Of a stretch of 7,335 bases of DNA, positions 1-7,104 are shown one piece after another (position 1 is the first letter of the stretch; the number at the start of each line of letters is the position of its first letter). The notes under the pieces are model-generated. The model saw only the letters and a list, made by a program, of their open reading frames with translations, searched no databases and was not told the DNA's origin. The stretch comes from JADKCL01 sp046050405. GTDB taxonomy: Bacteria > Bacteroidota > Bacteroidia > J057 > JADKCL01. The translations under genes and the position numbers were made by a program. Where the stretch lies: assembly GCA_046050405.1 (NCBI GenBank), contig JBJOPY010000310.1, positions 1 to 7,335 on the forward strand, written 5' to 3'.

Positions 1-348
1 CGCGCTTGGATCATCCGCTTCCAGTTCCCGGACGGTGGCAAGTGGACCCAGGCCCCGGCAGTAGACGAACGTTTGCGTCTTTATTTCGCAGTTCTTGTCC
101 GTGGGGACTTGGCGATAGACATCCATTGGATGGAAACGATCCCCCTGCAAGAGGACATTTTCGGGTTCGACTACAAAAGCAAGTTTCGAGTTCACAAAGC
201 GAATATAATCAAGAGAAAAAAAGTATCCAACCCCCAAGACGAAAATAGGGATCCAGGAGCTGCGGTTTTCATGGCGGACTTTCTGATCGCCAGAAACCGC
301 CGCCGCAGGAGTAGTTCCTTCGCGGCTGTAGGCGATGGATCCCGGTGA
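1..348 (+). CDS. 3' end of an unrecognised gene (hypothetical protein, C-terminal 115 residues)
   Basis: Frame 1 is open from the first base to a TGA at 346-348, so the gene starts before the window. The first part reads like real protein: G/C-rich third codon positions and a mixed hydrophobic, probably beta-rich pattern (WIIRFQFPDGGKW near the start, then LRLYFAVLVRGDLAIDIHWM). The last third is lysine- and arginine-rich and ends in a basic, low-complexity tail containing RNRRRRSSS, which looks less constrained. I do not recognise a family and assign no function. No membrane segment or signal peptide is visible in this portion. The stop codon overlaps a possible GTG start of the next gene (GTGA, 345-348), so the two genes are probably transcribed together. 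The reading frame is fairly sure; the identity is unknown. Confidence 0.55.
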   Translation, partial: RAWIIRFQFPDGGKWTQAPAVDERLRLYFAVLVRGDLAIDIHWMETIPLQEDIFGFDYKSKFRVHKANIIKRKKVSNPQDENRDPGAAVFMADFLIARNRRRRSSSFAAVGDGSR

Positions 349-413
349 GGGTGCGCCCCATGCGCAGCATCCCGGGGCCCGCATCCCTTTTTCCTTTCGT
401 ACCTTTGCCGGCC

Positions 414-2207
414 ATGAATCCAGGCATGATTTTCCAGCAGCGGCAGACGCGGTTCCAAGCATCCATCCAGAAGATCCAGCGGAAGCTGGACGGGATCGCC
501 TGGCTGCGCCTAGTGGTCTTCCTATTTTTTGCGGGGCTTCAGGTGGCCGCCTGGGAATGGGGAGGCGGATGGTGGCTCCTTGTTCTGTTCTTGGGATTGA
601 TCGGATTCGGGATGATGGTGCGGTGGAATCTTCAGGTAAAAGAGCAGCTGCGGGTTCAGCAGTTGATCTTGCAGTTCAACGAGGAGGAGGAGAGAAGGCT
701 GGAAGGCAAGCTGAACGGGTTCGACCCAGGCGAGGAATTCAGGGAGGCTGCCCACCCTTATGCGTCAGACCTGGACATCTTCGGGCAGCATTCCCTGTAT
801 CAATTGGTGAGCAGAGCCACCACCGTCTTCGGGCGACGCACGCTCGCACGGTGGCTGAAAGAAAGCACCGCCAGGGATATCGCCATCGAACGTCAGCAGG
901 CGGGCAGGCAGCTCGCCCCGGAGATCGACTGGCGGCAGGAGTTTCAAGCGATCGGGCAAATGCGGAATTCTGCCGCAGAGGATCCTGGGAAGATTGAAGC
1001 ATGGATGAAAGAAACGGGCTTCGTGACCCGGCGACCATGGCTCGGCTGGTTGCCGCTGCTGATGATCCCCGCACTGCTCGCGGAGGTGACCCTGGAGGTG
1101 ATCGGCCTAGTGCCCTTCGGGAACTTCGGATGGATACTGGGCTTTAATTTCGCCGTCTGCCGGATGATAGACGGGCAAGTGGCGAAGGTACAGCTGGCAT
1201 CCGAGGAGCGCAGCCGTACCTTGAAGGCTTGGGCGGCATTGCTGTTGAAAATCGAAGGACTTAGCCTGAACGCCACGGCCATCCAATCCCTCCAATCCCG
1301 GTTAGGCCGAGGGGGGAGGACAGCCTCTGCGGAGATTGCACGGCTGGCAAGCATCGTGGGAAATCTGGAGCTGAGGAGCAGCGGACTGCCGCATTTCCTA
1401 CTGAACACGCCCTTCTATTGGGATGTCTTTTGCATGAAGCGCCTGGAGAAATGGAAAGCCGACCTGGGCGGAAGGGTCATGGATTGGTTTGAAGTGGTTG
1501 GTGAAGTTGAGGCATTGAGCAGCCTGGCAACGATTCGCTTTGCCTTTCCGGAGTGGGTGGATGCTGAAATCCTGGAAGGAAATTTCCTGGTGGAGGGGGA
1601 GCATCTGGGGCATCCCCTGATTCCCCCGCAGCAGCGGGTTTCCAATCCTGTCTCGCTCCGGGGCAACGGGGCGATCTGGCTGGTCACGGGAAGCAACATG
1701 TCCGGCAAGAGCACCTACCTCCGCACGGTGGGTCTGAACGCGGTGCTTGCGCTGGCAGGCGCGCCCGTGTGTGCGTCACGGCTGCATTTGTCGCCCATGC
1801 AGGTGGTCACCTCCATGCGCACCCTCGACTCGCTCGAGGAAAGCACATCCAGCTTCTATGCCGAGCTGAAGCGGCTCGCCTCCGTGATCCACATCGTCCA
1901 GTCACATCCGAACGTCCTCTTCCTGCTCGACGAGATCCTGAAAGGGACGAACAGCCGTGACCGTCAGGCAGGTGCCCGCGCCCTCGTCCACCAGCTTCAT
2001 GCATTGGGCGGCTCCGGCCTTGTCTCCACCCATGACGTCGAATTGGTGGACATGGCCAGTGCAATGCCGCAGGATATCCGCAACTACAGCTTCAATTGCA
2101 CGGTGACTCCTTCGGGGCTCCTGGACTTTGACTACCAGCTGACGGAGGGGCCCTGCGGGAGCATGAATGCCATCGCGCTGATGCGGGCAATGGGAATCCA
2201 GGTCTGA
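414..2207 (+). CDS. Membrane-anchored MutS-family ATPase (MutS domain V protein), not a classical mismatch repair MutS
   Basis: The protein is about 597 residues counted from the ATG at 414. Two hydrophobic segments lie near the N-terminus (about 28-47 and 53-69) and one or two more at about 210-249, so it is probably membrane-anchored. Between them is a stretch typical of the MutS core (about 118-148, DLDIFGQHSLYQLV). The C-terminal ATPase is complete: Walker A TGSNMSGKST (425-434), SSFYAEL (479-485), Walker B VLFLLDE (501-507), GTNSRDRQAGA (511-521), the STHD histidine motif (538-541), and a final NAIALMRAMGI. The mismatch-binding domain with its Phe-x-Glu motif is absent, so a role in normal mismatch repair is unlikely. 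Related membrane MutS-like proteins are common in Bacteroidota and Verrucomicrobiota, and I know of no established function. The start is uncertain. ATG 414 fits the usual N-terminus of the family but lacks a Shine-Dalgarno; ATG 360 has GAGGG eight bases upstream and would add 18 residues; GTG 345 is also possible. Confidence 0.92.
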   Translation: MNPGMIFQQRQTRFQASIQKIQRKLDGIAWLRLVVFLFFAGLQVAAWEWGGGWWLLVLFLGLIGFGMMVRWNLQVKEQLRVQQLILQFNEEEERRLEGKLNGFDPGEEFREAAHPYASDLDIFGQHSLYQLVSRATTVFGRRTLARWLKESTARDIAIERQQAGRQLAPEIDWRQEFQAIGQMRNSAAEDPGKIEAWMKETGFVTRRPWLGWLPLLMIPALLAEVTLEVIGLVPFGNFGWILGFNFAVCRMIDGQVAKVQLASEERSRTLKAWAALLLKIEGLSLNATAIQSLQSRLGRGGRTASAEIARLASIVGNLELRSSGLPHFLLNTPFYWDVFCMKRLEKWKADLGGRVMDWFEVVGEVEALSSLATIRFAFPEWVDAEILEGNFLVEGEHLGHPLIPPQQRVSNPVSLRGNGAIWLVTGSNMSGKSTYLRTVGLNAVLALAGAPVCASRLHLSPMQVVTSMRTLDSLEESTSSFYAELKRLASVIHIVQSHPNVLFLLDEILKGTNSRDRQAGARALVHQLHALGGSGLVSTHDVELVDMASAMPQDIRNYSFNCTVTPSGLLDFDYQLTEGPCGSMNAIALMRAMGIQV

Positions 2208-2556
2208 GGAGCGTTCTGCGATCCGATGCCAGATTTCCGGGGACTGAAGTTCAAGCGAGCTTTGCGGTGAATACGAATTTTCGGTCGTCCAGTCCGGTTG
2301 TCCGAAGGAATTGAAATCTTCACCGATCTGTTGAGGGAAGCCCCGCCCTGACATCCTCCAAGATTGGCCCTTCTTCGATTCCTCCCGCTGGCCAGCGTTA
2401 CCGAGTCATGTCAAGGATCATTCAGAACCCCTCGGCTGCATCCTCATTGCCAGCAATGCCCCGCACCTAACCCTGAGATTTATCATTCACCCTCGGAACA
2501 AAATGGACTTTATGCTAGTTTTGTTCCCAGTCAAGAATTAATTCATCGAAAGATCA
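2208..2556. other. Intergenic region between the MutS-like gene and katG
   Basis: There is no convincing gene in these 349 bases. The only sizeable frame, from a TTG at 2364, runs into katG in another frame and has no coding character. I see no T-tailed terminator after the MutS-like gene. Near katG there is a TATGCT at 2511-2516 that could be a -10 element, with a poor TTCACC at 2486-2491 spaced 19 bases away, and a perfect 10-base palindrome GAATTAATTC at 2535-2544, 12 bases before the katG start. I cannot match these to an OxyR, PerR or Fur site. The gap presumably holds the katG promoter, but its position is not settled by the sequence. Confidence 0.5.
2535..2544. promoter_or_regulatory. 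Short palindrome just upstream of katG (possible operator)
   Basis: GAATTAATTC is a perfect 10-base palindrome that ends 12 bases before the katG ATG. Its position would let a bound dimer block transcription or early translation. The symmetry does not extend further outwards, and AT-rich palindromes of this length occur by chance, so this is only a candidate. Confidence 0.15.
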
Positions 2557-4752
2557 ATGGAAAAACACACATATTCTGAGGTTTCCGAGAAGTGCCCTTT
2601 CCACGGCGGCCCGGTCAAGCATGCCGCCGGACATGGCACACGCAACCAAGACTGGTGGCCCAATCAATTGAAATTGAACATCCTCCGCCAGAACTCCTCC
2701 CTCTCGAACCCGATGGGGAAGGCGTTCAATTACGCCGAGGAATTCAATCGGCTGGACTTCGCCGCGCTCAAGAAAGACATCATCGAACTGATGACCAGAT
2801 CCCAGGAATGGTGGCCGGCAGACTATGGCCACTATGGCCCCTTTTTCATTCGCATGGCCTGGCACAGTGCCGGAACCTACCGCATCTCCGATGGCCGTGG
2901 AGGAGGAGGAACCGGCCAGCAGCGCTTCGCCCCCCTCAACAGCTGGCCTGACAATGTCAACCTCGACAAGGCCCGCCTCCTCCTATGGCCGATCAAGCAG
3001 AAGTATGGACAGAGGATCTCATGGGCTGACCTGATGATCCTCGCTGGCAATTGCGCCCTGGAATCGATGGGGTTGAAGACCTTCGGCTTTGGAGGTGGAC
3101 GCGAGGACGTATGGGAGCCTGAGGAGGATGTTTATTGGGGTTCGGAAACTGAATGGCTGGATGACAAGCGCTACTCCGGTGACCGGGAACTCGAGAATCC
3201 GCTCGCCGCCGTGCAGATGGGACTCATCTACGTGAACCCTCAGGGCCCGAACGGAGTCCCGGATCCAATCGCGGCTGCAAATGACATCCGGGAAACCTTC
3301 GGCCGCATGGCGATGAACGATGAGGAAACGGTGGCACTGATTGCTGGGGGGCATACCTTCGGCAAGGCGCATGGCGCGGATGATCCCAGCAGATATGTCG
3401 GCAGGGAGCCTGCGGCTGCTTCCATTGAGCAGCAAGGCATGGGTTGGAAGAATACCTTGGGCAACGGCAATGGCATCCATACGATTTCCAGCGGACTGGA
3501 AGGTGCATGGACGACTACCCCGACCAAATGGAGCAATAGCTACTTCGACCATCTCTTCGGCTATGAATGGGAGCTGACCAAGAGCCCAGCGGGTGCCCAC
3601 CAATGGCGGCCCAAGGGAACTGCCGGCGACGGCACCGTGCCAGATGCCCACGACCCTGAGCTGCGCCATGCCCCCATGATGCTTACGACGGATCTCTCGT
3701 TGCGCTTCGACCCCGAGTATGCCAAGATTTCCAAGCGTTTCCATGAGGATCCAGAACTGTTCGCCGATGCATTCGCCCGGGCCTGGTTCAAGCTCACGCA
3801 CCGGGACATGGGGCCGATTTCCCGCTACCTCGGCCCCGAAGTCCCCAAGGAGGCCCTGATATGGCAGGATCCCCTTCCAGCCACCGGCAAGCCGCTCGCC
3901 GATGGAGAGGTTTCCAACCTGAGGCAGATGATCCTGGCCTCTGGGCTGACGGTGTCAGAGCTGGTCTCCACCGCCTGGGCATCCGCATCCACCTTTCGTG
4001 GCTCTGACAAGCGCGGAGGTGCGAATGGCGCCCGCATCCGTCTTGCCCCGCAGCGGGGTTGGAAAGTCAACAACCCTGCGCAGCTCGCCAAGGTGCTGAA
4101 GACCCTCGAAGGGATTCAATCTGAATACAATCAAGGGGGACGGTATGTCTCGCTTGCCGACCTCATCGTCCTCGGCGGCTGTGCAGGCATCGAACGGGCT
4201 GCCATGAATGCTGGCCATACAGTGACCGTGCCCTTCAGGTCTGGACGCGTAGATGCGACGGCCTCTCAGACTGATGTAGAGTCCTTTGCAGCATTGGAAC
4301 CTGCTGCAGATGGTTTCCGCAACTACTATGAGCCCAAACACAAGGCATCTGCTGAGGAATTGCTCGTGGACAAGGCGCAGCTGCTCACACTCACCGCCCC
4401 GGAGATGACTGTTCTCGTGGGCGGCATGCGTGTCCTCCATGCGAACTTCGATGGCTCCTGGCACGGCGTCTTCACGAAGCGCCCGGAGTCACTGACAAAC
4501 GACTTCTTCCTGAACCTGCTGGATCTGGGCACCACCTGGAGAGCGACCACGTCCGACCAAGAGGTCTTCGAGGGGCTCGACCGCAAGACGGGTGCCGTCA
4601 AGTGGACGGGCACGCGGGTGGACTTGATCTTCGGATCGAACTCAGAGCTGCGCGCCCTCGCGGAAGTTTATGCCTGTTCAGACTCCGAGGCGAAATTCGT
4701 CGCGGATTTCGTGGCAGCATGGGCCAAGGTGATGGATCTTGACTGGTTCTGA
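2557..4752 (+). CDS. katG: Catalase-peroxidase KatG
   Basis: This is a bifunctional haem enzyme that breaks down hydrogen peroxide to water and oxygen and also acts as a peroxidase; it is cytoplasmic, and no signal peptide is visible. At 731 residues it has the usual full length, with an N-terminal haem-binding half and a C-terminal half that lacks haem in the family. By comparison with the Mycobacterium tuberculosis enzyme, the distal residues are Arg99, Trp102 and His103 (FIRMAWHSAGTYR). The Met-Tyr-Trp crosslink partners are Met251, Tyr225 and Trp102. The proximal haem ligand is His266 (GGHTFGKAHG), with Trp318 and Asp379 alongside, and the mobile arginine is Arg416. The position matching Mtb Ser315 is Ser312. 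The start fits the family's typical N-terminus with CPFHG at residues 13-17. The ribosome binding site is weak (GAAAG). It stands alone, with its own terminator and no peroxide regulator beside it in this window. Confidence 0.98.
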   Translation: MEKHTYSEVSEKCPFHGGPVKHAAGHGTRNQDWWPNQLKLNILRQNSSLSNPMGKAFNYAEEFNRLDFAALKKDIIELMTRSQEWWPADYGHYGPFFIRMAWHSAGTYRISDGRGGGGTGQQRFAPLNSWPDNVNLDKARLLLWPIKQKYGQRISWADLMILAGNCALESMGLKTFGFGGGREDVWEPEEDVYWGSETEWLDDKRYSGDRELENPLAAVQMGLIYVNPQGPNGVPDPIAAANDIRETFGRMAMNDEETVALIAGGHTFGKAHGADDPSRYVGREPAAASIEQQGMGWKNTLGNGNGIHTISSGLEGAWTTTPTKWSNSYFDHLFGYEWELTKSPAGAHQWRPKGTAGDGTVPDAHDPELRHAPMMLTTDLSLRFDPEYAKISKRFHEDPELFADAFARAWFKLTHRDMGPISRYLGPEVPKEALIWQDPLPATGKPLADGEVSNLRQMILASGLTVSELVSTAWASASTFRGSDKRGGANGARIRLAPQRGWKVNNPAQLAKVLKTLEGIQSEYNQGGRYVSLADLIVLGGCAGIERAAMNAGHTVTVPFRSGRVDATASQTDVESFAALEPAADGFRNYYEPKHKASAEELLVDKAQLLTLTAPEMTVLVGGMRVLHANFDGSWHGVFTKRPESLTNDFFLNLLDLGTTWRATTSDQEVFEGLDRKTGAVKWTGTRVDLIFGSNSELRALAEVYACSDSEAKFVADFVAAWAKVMDLDWF

Positions 4753-4786
4753 GACACGGAACCGCTTTGCGAATGAAACAGGACTG

Positions 4787-4813
4787 AGGCGACCCAATAC
4801 CGGGTCGCCTTTT
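4787..4813 (+). terminator. Intrinsic terminator of katG
   Basis: A perfect 9-base-pair stem, AGGCGACCC (4787-4795) with GGGTCGCCT (4802-4810), has a six-base loop and is followed by TTTCCTT. It begins 34 bases after the katG stop codon and lies between two convergent genes. On the minus strand the bases after the stem lack a T-run, so it should work mainly for katG, although the hairpin may also slow transcription arriving from the GlpD-like gene. Confidence 0.85.
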
Positions 4814-4868
4814 CCTTGGGGGATCCCGGAGGTTGATCCACTGTCCCAGGAGTTGATCGTCTACGCGC

Positions 4869-6491
4869 TCATTCAAAGGTCGCCGCCTGCCGGTACGCAT
4901 CTGCAAACTCGCCTCCCGGATCAGGATCATAGCCATCGCCAAACACCTCGGCGAAGACGGCTCGGGCCGTCTCCAGGCTGGGATTGATCCATTTCCGACC
5001 GAAATAGAGCATCGCCGTGCGCCGGATAAAAAAATCGCCCATCCGCATCACGCCTTCATTCTGAATACAGTAGAGCAGTGCGCCGCGCAAAACCGACAGT
5101 TTGTCCCTTCCCTCAGCAAGGATTAGAACCGCTTCCGCTTCGCTGCCGAAGAGGCCCTGCAGCCATTCCAGTTCCTCCTCCGCCACCCCGTATTTCAATG
5201 CCAGGCGAGACACCTGTCCATCCTTGTCGGAGACCGAGGGGTACCGGGAACCGGTCAAGGGGATACGGGCAGTCTCGCACTGCGGAGTGATGGACGGCAG
5301 GCCGGATGTCCTCATCCGCCCTACGATGAGATCCACGACCCGCTCAGCCAGTTTCCGGAACCCTGTCAGATTGTCGCAGACGACGGTCACCAAGCCCGAT
5401 TTCGCAAGCAGCAGTTCATCCCCCTTCCTGAACAGGGATGCGGCCTTGCCGTCCGGGTGGGCCAGCGGGCGAAGACCCGCCCAGGAGGACTCGATATGAC
5501 TGCGTTCCAGTGCTGCACGCGGGAACATCCGATTGAGGGCAGCGATCAGGTAGTCGGCCTCCTCTGCCGTCACTTGCGGGTGCTCCAGGGAGCCTTCATG
5601 CCTCGTGCCTGTCGTCCCGACATGGATCCAGTTTGCCCTGGGAACGGCGAAGATCATGCGCCCGTCACCGGCATCGAAAGAGATCGAATGACGGACCGGA
5701 AGATGCTGGGCGTGGAGGACCAGGTGTACCCCCTTTGCCGCGTACATCCTACTACCATGCAGTGAAAGGTTCATTTTCCGAAGCTCATCCACCCACGGGC
5801 CAGCAGCGTTCACGGCCTGGCGTGCCCGTATCTGGAAGGACTGGCCACCGATCTCATCGTGGACGATGGCACCATCGATCCTTCCGCCGTCATACGAGAA
5901 CGCGACCACCTTCGCGTAATTCAGGAGGAGGGCACCCTGCTCCGCTGCGGTCTTGGCGACCTCCATCACCAGCCGCGCACCGTCCACCTGATATGTGCTG
6001 CAAATTCCAGCCCCCTGCAGCAGTCCAGGGTGGATCCATGGCTCTCGCTCGACGGCTTTCTCCCTGCCCAGCATGACGCTCCGTGCGGACGGAGGAACCC
6101 CTGCCAGCCGATCATACAGCCAGAGCCTCCATTTCAATCGGAGACGGCCCGACCTTCCTCCCTTTACGATGGGAACCATCATCCGCCCGGGTTGCACGAG
6201 GTGTCCAGCGTTCCGATGCAGAATCGCCCACTCGCGGCCGGCCTCACGCATGCGCCCTGGATTCAACCGCTGGAGATCCATTGGTTCCCCCCCTTGTATG
6301 GGCTTCGTGCTCCGGCTGCTCGCGCCTGCCGCATAGTCTTGCATCTCCACCAAAGCTACCCGGAGGCCCCTGCTCGCAGCATCCATGGCGATGCCGGCAC
6401 CCGCGATACCTCCGCCGATGACCAGGAGGTCAAAGTACTCATCGGAAAGCCTTTCGACCATCGTTCGCCTTGTTCGTGCATCCAAGCTCAT
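4869..6491 (-). CDS. Glycerol-3-phosphate dehydrogenase (GlpD/GlpO-type) homologue with altered active-site motifs
   Basis: This is an FAD-dependent oxidoreductase of about 540 residues from the ATG at 6489-6491. The family oxidises glycerol-3-phosphate to dihydroxyacetone phosphate at the membrane and passes electrons to quinone or oxygen. Seen here: the FAD-binding GGGIAGAG (26-33), SSRSTK (58-63), NAAGPWVDELRK (228-239), a DGRMIFAVPR stretch, SSWAGLRPL with Arg341, Arg355, LTGFRKLAERVVDL, and the C-terminal domain ending in GDFFIRRTAMLYF. The alignment is good along its length, yet key positions differ. The usual KLIHGGLRYL reads KPIQGGEPMDL (63-73), APH reads AGH (95-97), DDAR reads DGAR, GTTDT reads GTTGT (292-296), and GGKLT reads CDNLT (372-376). 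Activity on glycerol-3-phosphate is therefore doubtful, and I give no symbol. I chose ATG 6491 because GGAAAG precedes it at good spacing and homologues begin at about this point; ATG 6521 would add ten residues. No glpK or glpF is nearby. Confidence 0.9.
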   Translation of the reverse strand: MSLDARTRRTMVERLSDEYFDLLVIGGGIAGAGIAMDAASRGLRVALVEMQDYAAGASSRSTKPIQGGEPMDLQRLNPGRMREAGREWAILHRNAGHLVQPGRMMVPIVKGGRSGRLRLKWRLWLYDRLAGVPPSARSVMLGREKAVEREPWIHPGLLQGAGICSTYQVDGARLVMEVAKTAAEQGALLLNYAKVVAFSYDGGRIDGAIVHDEIGGQSFQIRARQAVNAAGPWVDELRKMNLSLHGSRMYAAKGVHLVLHAQHLPVRHSISFDAGDGRMIFAVPRANWIHVGTTGTRHEGSLEHPQVTAEEADYLIAALNRMFPRAALERSHIESSWAGLRPLAHPDGKAASLFRKGDELLLAKSGLVTVVCDNLTGFRKLAERVVDLIVGRMRTSGLPSITPQCETARIPLTGSRYPSVSDKDGQVSRLALKYGVAEEELEWLQGLFGSEAEAVLILAEGRDKLSVLRGALLYCIQNEGVMRMGDFFIRRTAMLYFGRKWINPSLETARAVFAEVFGDGYDPDPGGEFADAYRQAATFE

Positions 6492-6522
6492 CTGTCTTTC
6501 CAAAGAAATGTCCTCAACCATC

Positions 6523-6540
6523 CCCCTCTGGGAAGAGGGG
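6523..6540 (-). promoter_or_regulatory. Hairpin covering the ribosome-binding region before the upstream ATG of the GlpD-like gene
   Basis: On the minus strand, CCCCTCT-TCCC-AGAGGGG forms a perfect 7-bp stem with a 4-base loop, one base before the ATG at 6519-6521. The only purine-rich ribosome binding stretch for that ATG (AGAGGGGG) is the 3' arm of the hairpin, so it would be hidden in the folded mRNA. That argues for the next ATG (6489-6491), or for folding-dependent translation. There is no T-run, so it is not a terminator. Confidence 0.4.
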
Positions 6541-6586
6541 CGATAGCCTGGTCAGCTGGGATTTCATGGCCAAGGTGAGTCAATTC

Positions 6587-6615
6587 AGTATTCTGCCGTA
6601 AAAATAGCTTGAAAA
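6587..6615 (-). promoter_or_regulatory. Candidate sigma-70 promoter of the GlpD-like gene
   Basis: Read on the minus strand, TTTTCA (6615-6610) is followed after exactly 17 bases by AATACT (6592-6587). Each box matches the consensus at four of six positions. Transcription would begin near 6580 and give a leader of about 60 to 90 bases that contains the hairpin at 6523-6540. The boxes are weak, so the call is tentative. Confidence 0.3.
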
Positions 6616-6975
6616 GAATGGAAACATCCTCCAAGTACCCGAAAAAGGTTTGAGGGGATGGGGATGGATCCGCAAAAGTCCATGGAGCCACTGTGCGACT
6701 TGGGTTTTGGTCAGCATCTACTGCAGGGCTCTGAGTTATGACCTTGGAAGGCAGAAAAATTTCCAGCAATCCAATCAAGAAAGCCGTGAAAATGCGTTAA
6801 TTTGATCCCAGAATGGGCATGACTTGAAAAATTTCACAAAATGCCGGGGGCAAAAATGGAGAGGAATCGGTGAAGTAAAAATCTGCACGGCCCCTGAATG
6901 CACCACTTGGATGAACAGCATCACCCCTCTCAGGGAAGCAGATGCCCCGTTTGACCAAGCTGGGGTGCTGGCTGC

Positions 6976-7017
6976 GCCTTCCCCCGGTTTTAATCCTCAT
7001 GGGCATTGGGGGAAGGC
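6976..7017. repeat. Inverted repeat, 10-bp arms, 22-base spacer
   Basis: GCCTTCCCCC (6976-6985) and GGGGGAAGGC (7008-7017) are perfect reverse complements. The spacer can extend the structure with AATCC against GG..ATT. No T-run follows, so it does not look like a terminator. Its right arm overlaps a possible -35 box of the downstream gene, which would suit an operator or a leader structure. Confidence 0.55.
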
Positions 7018-7034
7018 TGCCTTCAGCTTATACT
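7006..7034 (+). promoter_or_regulatory. Candidate promoter of the AlbA_2 gene
   Basis: TATACT (7029-7034) matches the -10 consensus at five of six positions. TTGGGG (7006-7011) lies 17 bases upstream and carries the TTG of a -35 box. The start of transcription would be near 7041, about 64 bases before the ATG at 7105. The -35 box overlaps the inverted repeat arm at 7008-7017. Confidence 0.35.
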
Positions 7035-7104
7035 ACATTGGCGGCCGGTGTGTGCCGGTAAGTAAAGAAACGTGGTTCGTGTCATCATTGAGTGAAGCAT
7101 ATTA

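Larger units (their letters stand above)
6492..7104. other. Long intergenic region between the GlpD-like gene and the AlbA_2 gene
   Basis: These 613 bases lie between divergent genes and should hold both promoters. GC is visibly lower over 6590-6650 and 6760-6840 (about 40 % by hand count) than in katG. Structures seen: a 7-bp hairpin at 6523-6540, a 10-bp inverted repeat at 6976-6985 / 7008-7017, a small GGTCA/TGACC pair around 6709-6743, and GCCGGT repeated directly at 7043-7048 and 7053-7058. Two short frames exist. One on the plus strand (6824-7105, TTG start, 93 codons) ends exactly at the next start as TAATG; one on the minus strand covers 6797-7006. Neither has a good start signal or recognisable protein character, so I do not call them genes. 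No tRNA, insertion-sequence end or attachment site was recognised. Confidence 0.6.

Noticed and set aside
335..997. Open frame of 220 codons in another plus-strand frame over the start of the MutS-like gene
   Set aside because: It is Arg/Ala/Gly-rich with no recognisable motif, while the competing frame carries a full MutS-type ATPase.
2280..2306. TTCGG ... CCGAA inverted repeat after the MutS-like gene as a terminator
   Set aside because: The stem is only five base pairs with a 17-base loop and no T-run, so it is not a credible intrinsic terminator.
2364..2579. Plus-strand frame of 71 codons in the gap before katG
   Set aside because: It has a TTG start, no ribosome binding site and no coding character, and it runs into katG in a different frame.
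3019..3801. Open frame of 260 codons on the minus strand inside katG
   Set aside because: It lies opposite an unambiguous catalase-peroxidase and has no family resemblance; long antisense frames are common in GC-rich coding DNA.
5859..6578. Open frame of 239 codons on the plus strand across the 5' part of the GlpD-like gene
   Set aside because: It is antisense to a gene with clear FAD-binding motifs, and its composition (many Pro, Arg, His) is that of a shadow frame.
6488..6778. Minus-strand frame of 96 codons upstream of and slightly overlapping the GlpD-like gene
   Set aside because: It lacks a convincing ribosome binding site or a known family, and it overlaps the candidate promoter and hairpin of the GlpD-like gene.
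6945..6965. CCCC ... GGGG pairing as a structured RNA or terminator
   Set aside because: The stem is four pairs plus wobble and mismatches, with no T-run; it is likely a chance pairing in a G/C-run-rich stretch.
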